DNA from: Alphaproteobacteria bacterium
GTDB taxonomy: Bacteria; Pseudomonadota; Alphaproteobacteria; Rhizobiales; Devosiaceae
Assembly: GCA_018818925.1 (NCBI GenBank)
Contig: JAHJQZ010000023.1
Location: 1-49,917, forward strand
Length of the DNA: 49,917 nt
Direction: 5' to 3'
The notes beneath the pieces are model-generated. The model was not told where the DNA came from, did no database searches, and saw only the letters and a list, made by a program, of their open reading frames with translations. How positions within the stretch are numbered: the first letter of the stretch is position 1; the number at the start of each line of letters is the position of its first letter. The translations under genes were made by a program, and so were the position numbers. Below, one piece after another: positions 49,453 through 49,917 of this stretch.

Positions 49453-49917
49453 CTACTCGGCGTTGCCCGCCACTGGTGCGTTGAGCAGGTCGTCGTCGCC
49501 TTCGGCGGCGGCGGCCACGTCGCGCATCGTCATCTGCCGCGGCGCCGGCAGTTCGGCACGCTTGAGCGCCTCGGGCACCGGCGACTTCGTGAAGATGGCG
49601 ATGAGCGAGCCGATGGTCGAGCGCAGATCGTGGCGATGCACGACCATATCGACCATGCCGTGGTCGTAAAGGTATTCGGAACGCTGGAAGCCCTTGGGCA
49701 GCTTTTCGCGGATCGTGCCCTCGATGACACGGGCGCCGGCGAAGCCGATCAGGGCGCCCGGTTCGGCGATGTGGATATCGCCGAGCATGGCATAGGAGGC
49801 GGTGACTCCGCCGGTCGTCGGGTTGGTCAGAACCACGACATAAGGCAGGCCGGCCTCGCGCAGGCGCTGCACCGCGATGGTGGTGCGCGGCATCTGCATC
49901 AGCGACAGGATGCCTTC
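49453..49917 (-). CDS. accD: Acetyl-CoA carboxylase carboxyltransferase subunit beta, C-terminal part
   Basis: The frame runs off the window end; the visible 154 residues are the AccD C-terminal part: [20 protein letters not shown], then [60 protein letters not shown]. The N-terminal zinc finger is outside. AccD with AccA transfers the carboxyl group to acetyl-CoA, giving malonyl-CoA for fatty-acid synthesis. A C-terminal tail ([20 protein letters not shown]) is acidic, as in other rhizobial AccD. Confidence 0.96.
   Translation of the reverse strand, partial: EGILSLMQMPRTTIAVQRLREAGLPYVVVLTNPTTGGVTASYAMLGDIHIAEPGALIGFAGARVIEGTIREKLPKGFQRSEYLYDHGMVDMVVHRHDLRSTIGSLIAIFTKSPVPEALKRAELPAPRQMTMRDVAAAAEGDDDLLNAPVAGNAE

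Noticed and set aside
1-49917. tRNA, rRNA, prophage or integrase genes
   Set aside because: None was recognised on either strand; the gap sequences show no cloverleaf, CCA end or attachment-site pattern.

Overview
The window looks like the chromosome of a GC-rich alphaproteobacterium of the order Hyphomicrobiales (Rhizobiales), with Devosiaceae-like gene content as a plausible but unproven family placement. The main reasons are the chvI-chvG-hprK-EIIA-HPr operon, ahcY next to a tyrosine-type DivL kinase, tsaE-murU-addB-addA-trxA, folC beside accD, and an FlbT-type flagellar regulator. All assignments come from reading the translations; no database search was possible.

Layout. 1-1018: 3' end of an anaerobic sulfatase-maturase-like radical SAM protein. 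1336-9259: a complete potassium-uptake operon (a 27-codon leader microprotein, then kdpF, A, B, C, D, E). 9782-15692: a ribose-type sugar ABC transporter (ATPase, permease, binding protein) with a zinc-type dehydrogenase on the minus strand and a divergent LacI-family regulator. 15841-16272: a frameshifted ISL3-family transposase remnant that runs up to the flbT stop codon.

16269-27138: a one-directional minus-strand flagellar block. In the order of transcription it holds an ECF sigma factor, a large repeat-containing flagellin, fliD, fliS, a 93-aa unknown, a very short flgD, flgE, a 97-aa unknown, a FlgN-like chaperone, flgK, flgL and flbT. It encodes hook, junction, cap and filament parts with their chaperones, but no motor, basal body or export gate. 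27139-28629 is largely non-coding and holds the C-terminal stub of an RND efflux pump and a doubtful 59-codon ORF.

28630-49917 reads as core genome on the plus strand up to 47917: a HAD phosphatase, a SleB-type cell-wall hydrolase, the ChvI/ChvG acid and envelope-stress two-component pair, HPr kinase with the EIIA(Man) and HPr proteins of the regulatory PTS, a DUF2937 membrane protein, ahcY, divL, tsaE, murU, addB, addA, trxA and a thioredoxin-fold protein without CXXC. folC and the 3' part of accD follow on the minus strand.

Two copies of a 198-199 bp hairpin-rich element with terminal inverted repeats sit directly after ahcY and between the thioredoxin-like gene and folC. The observations I rate highest are the ECF-sigma-headed hook/filament cassette with its two uncharacterised small proteins, the DivL-type Tyr-for-His kinase, the paired repeat elements, the kdp leader microprotein, and the apparent loss of amgK between tsaE and murU.
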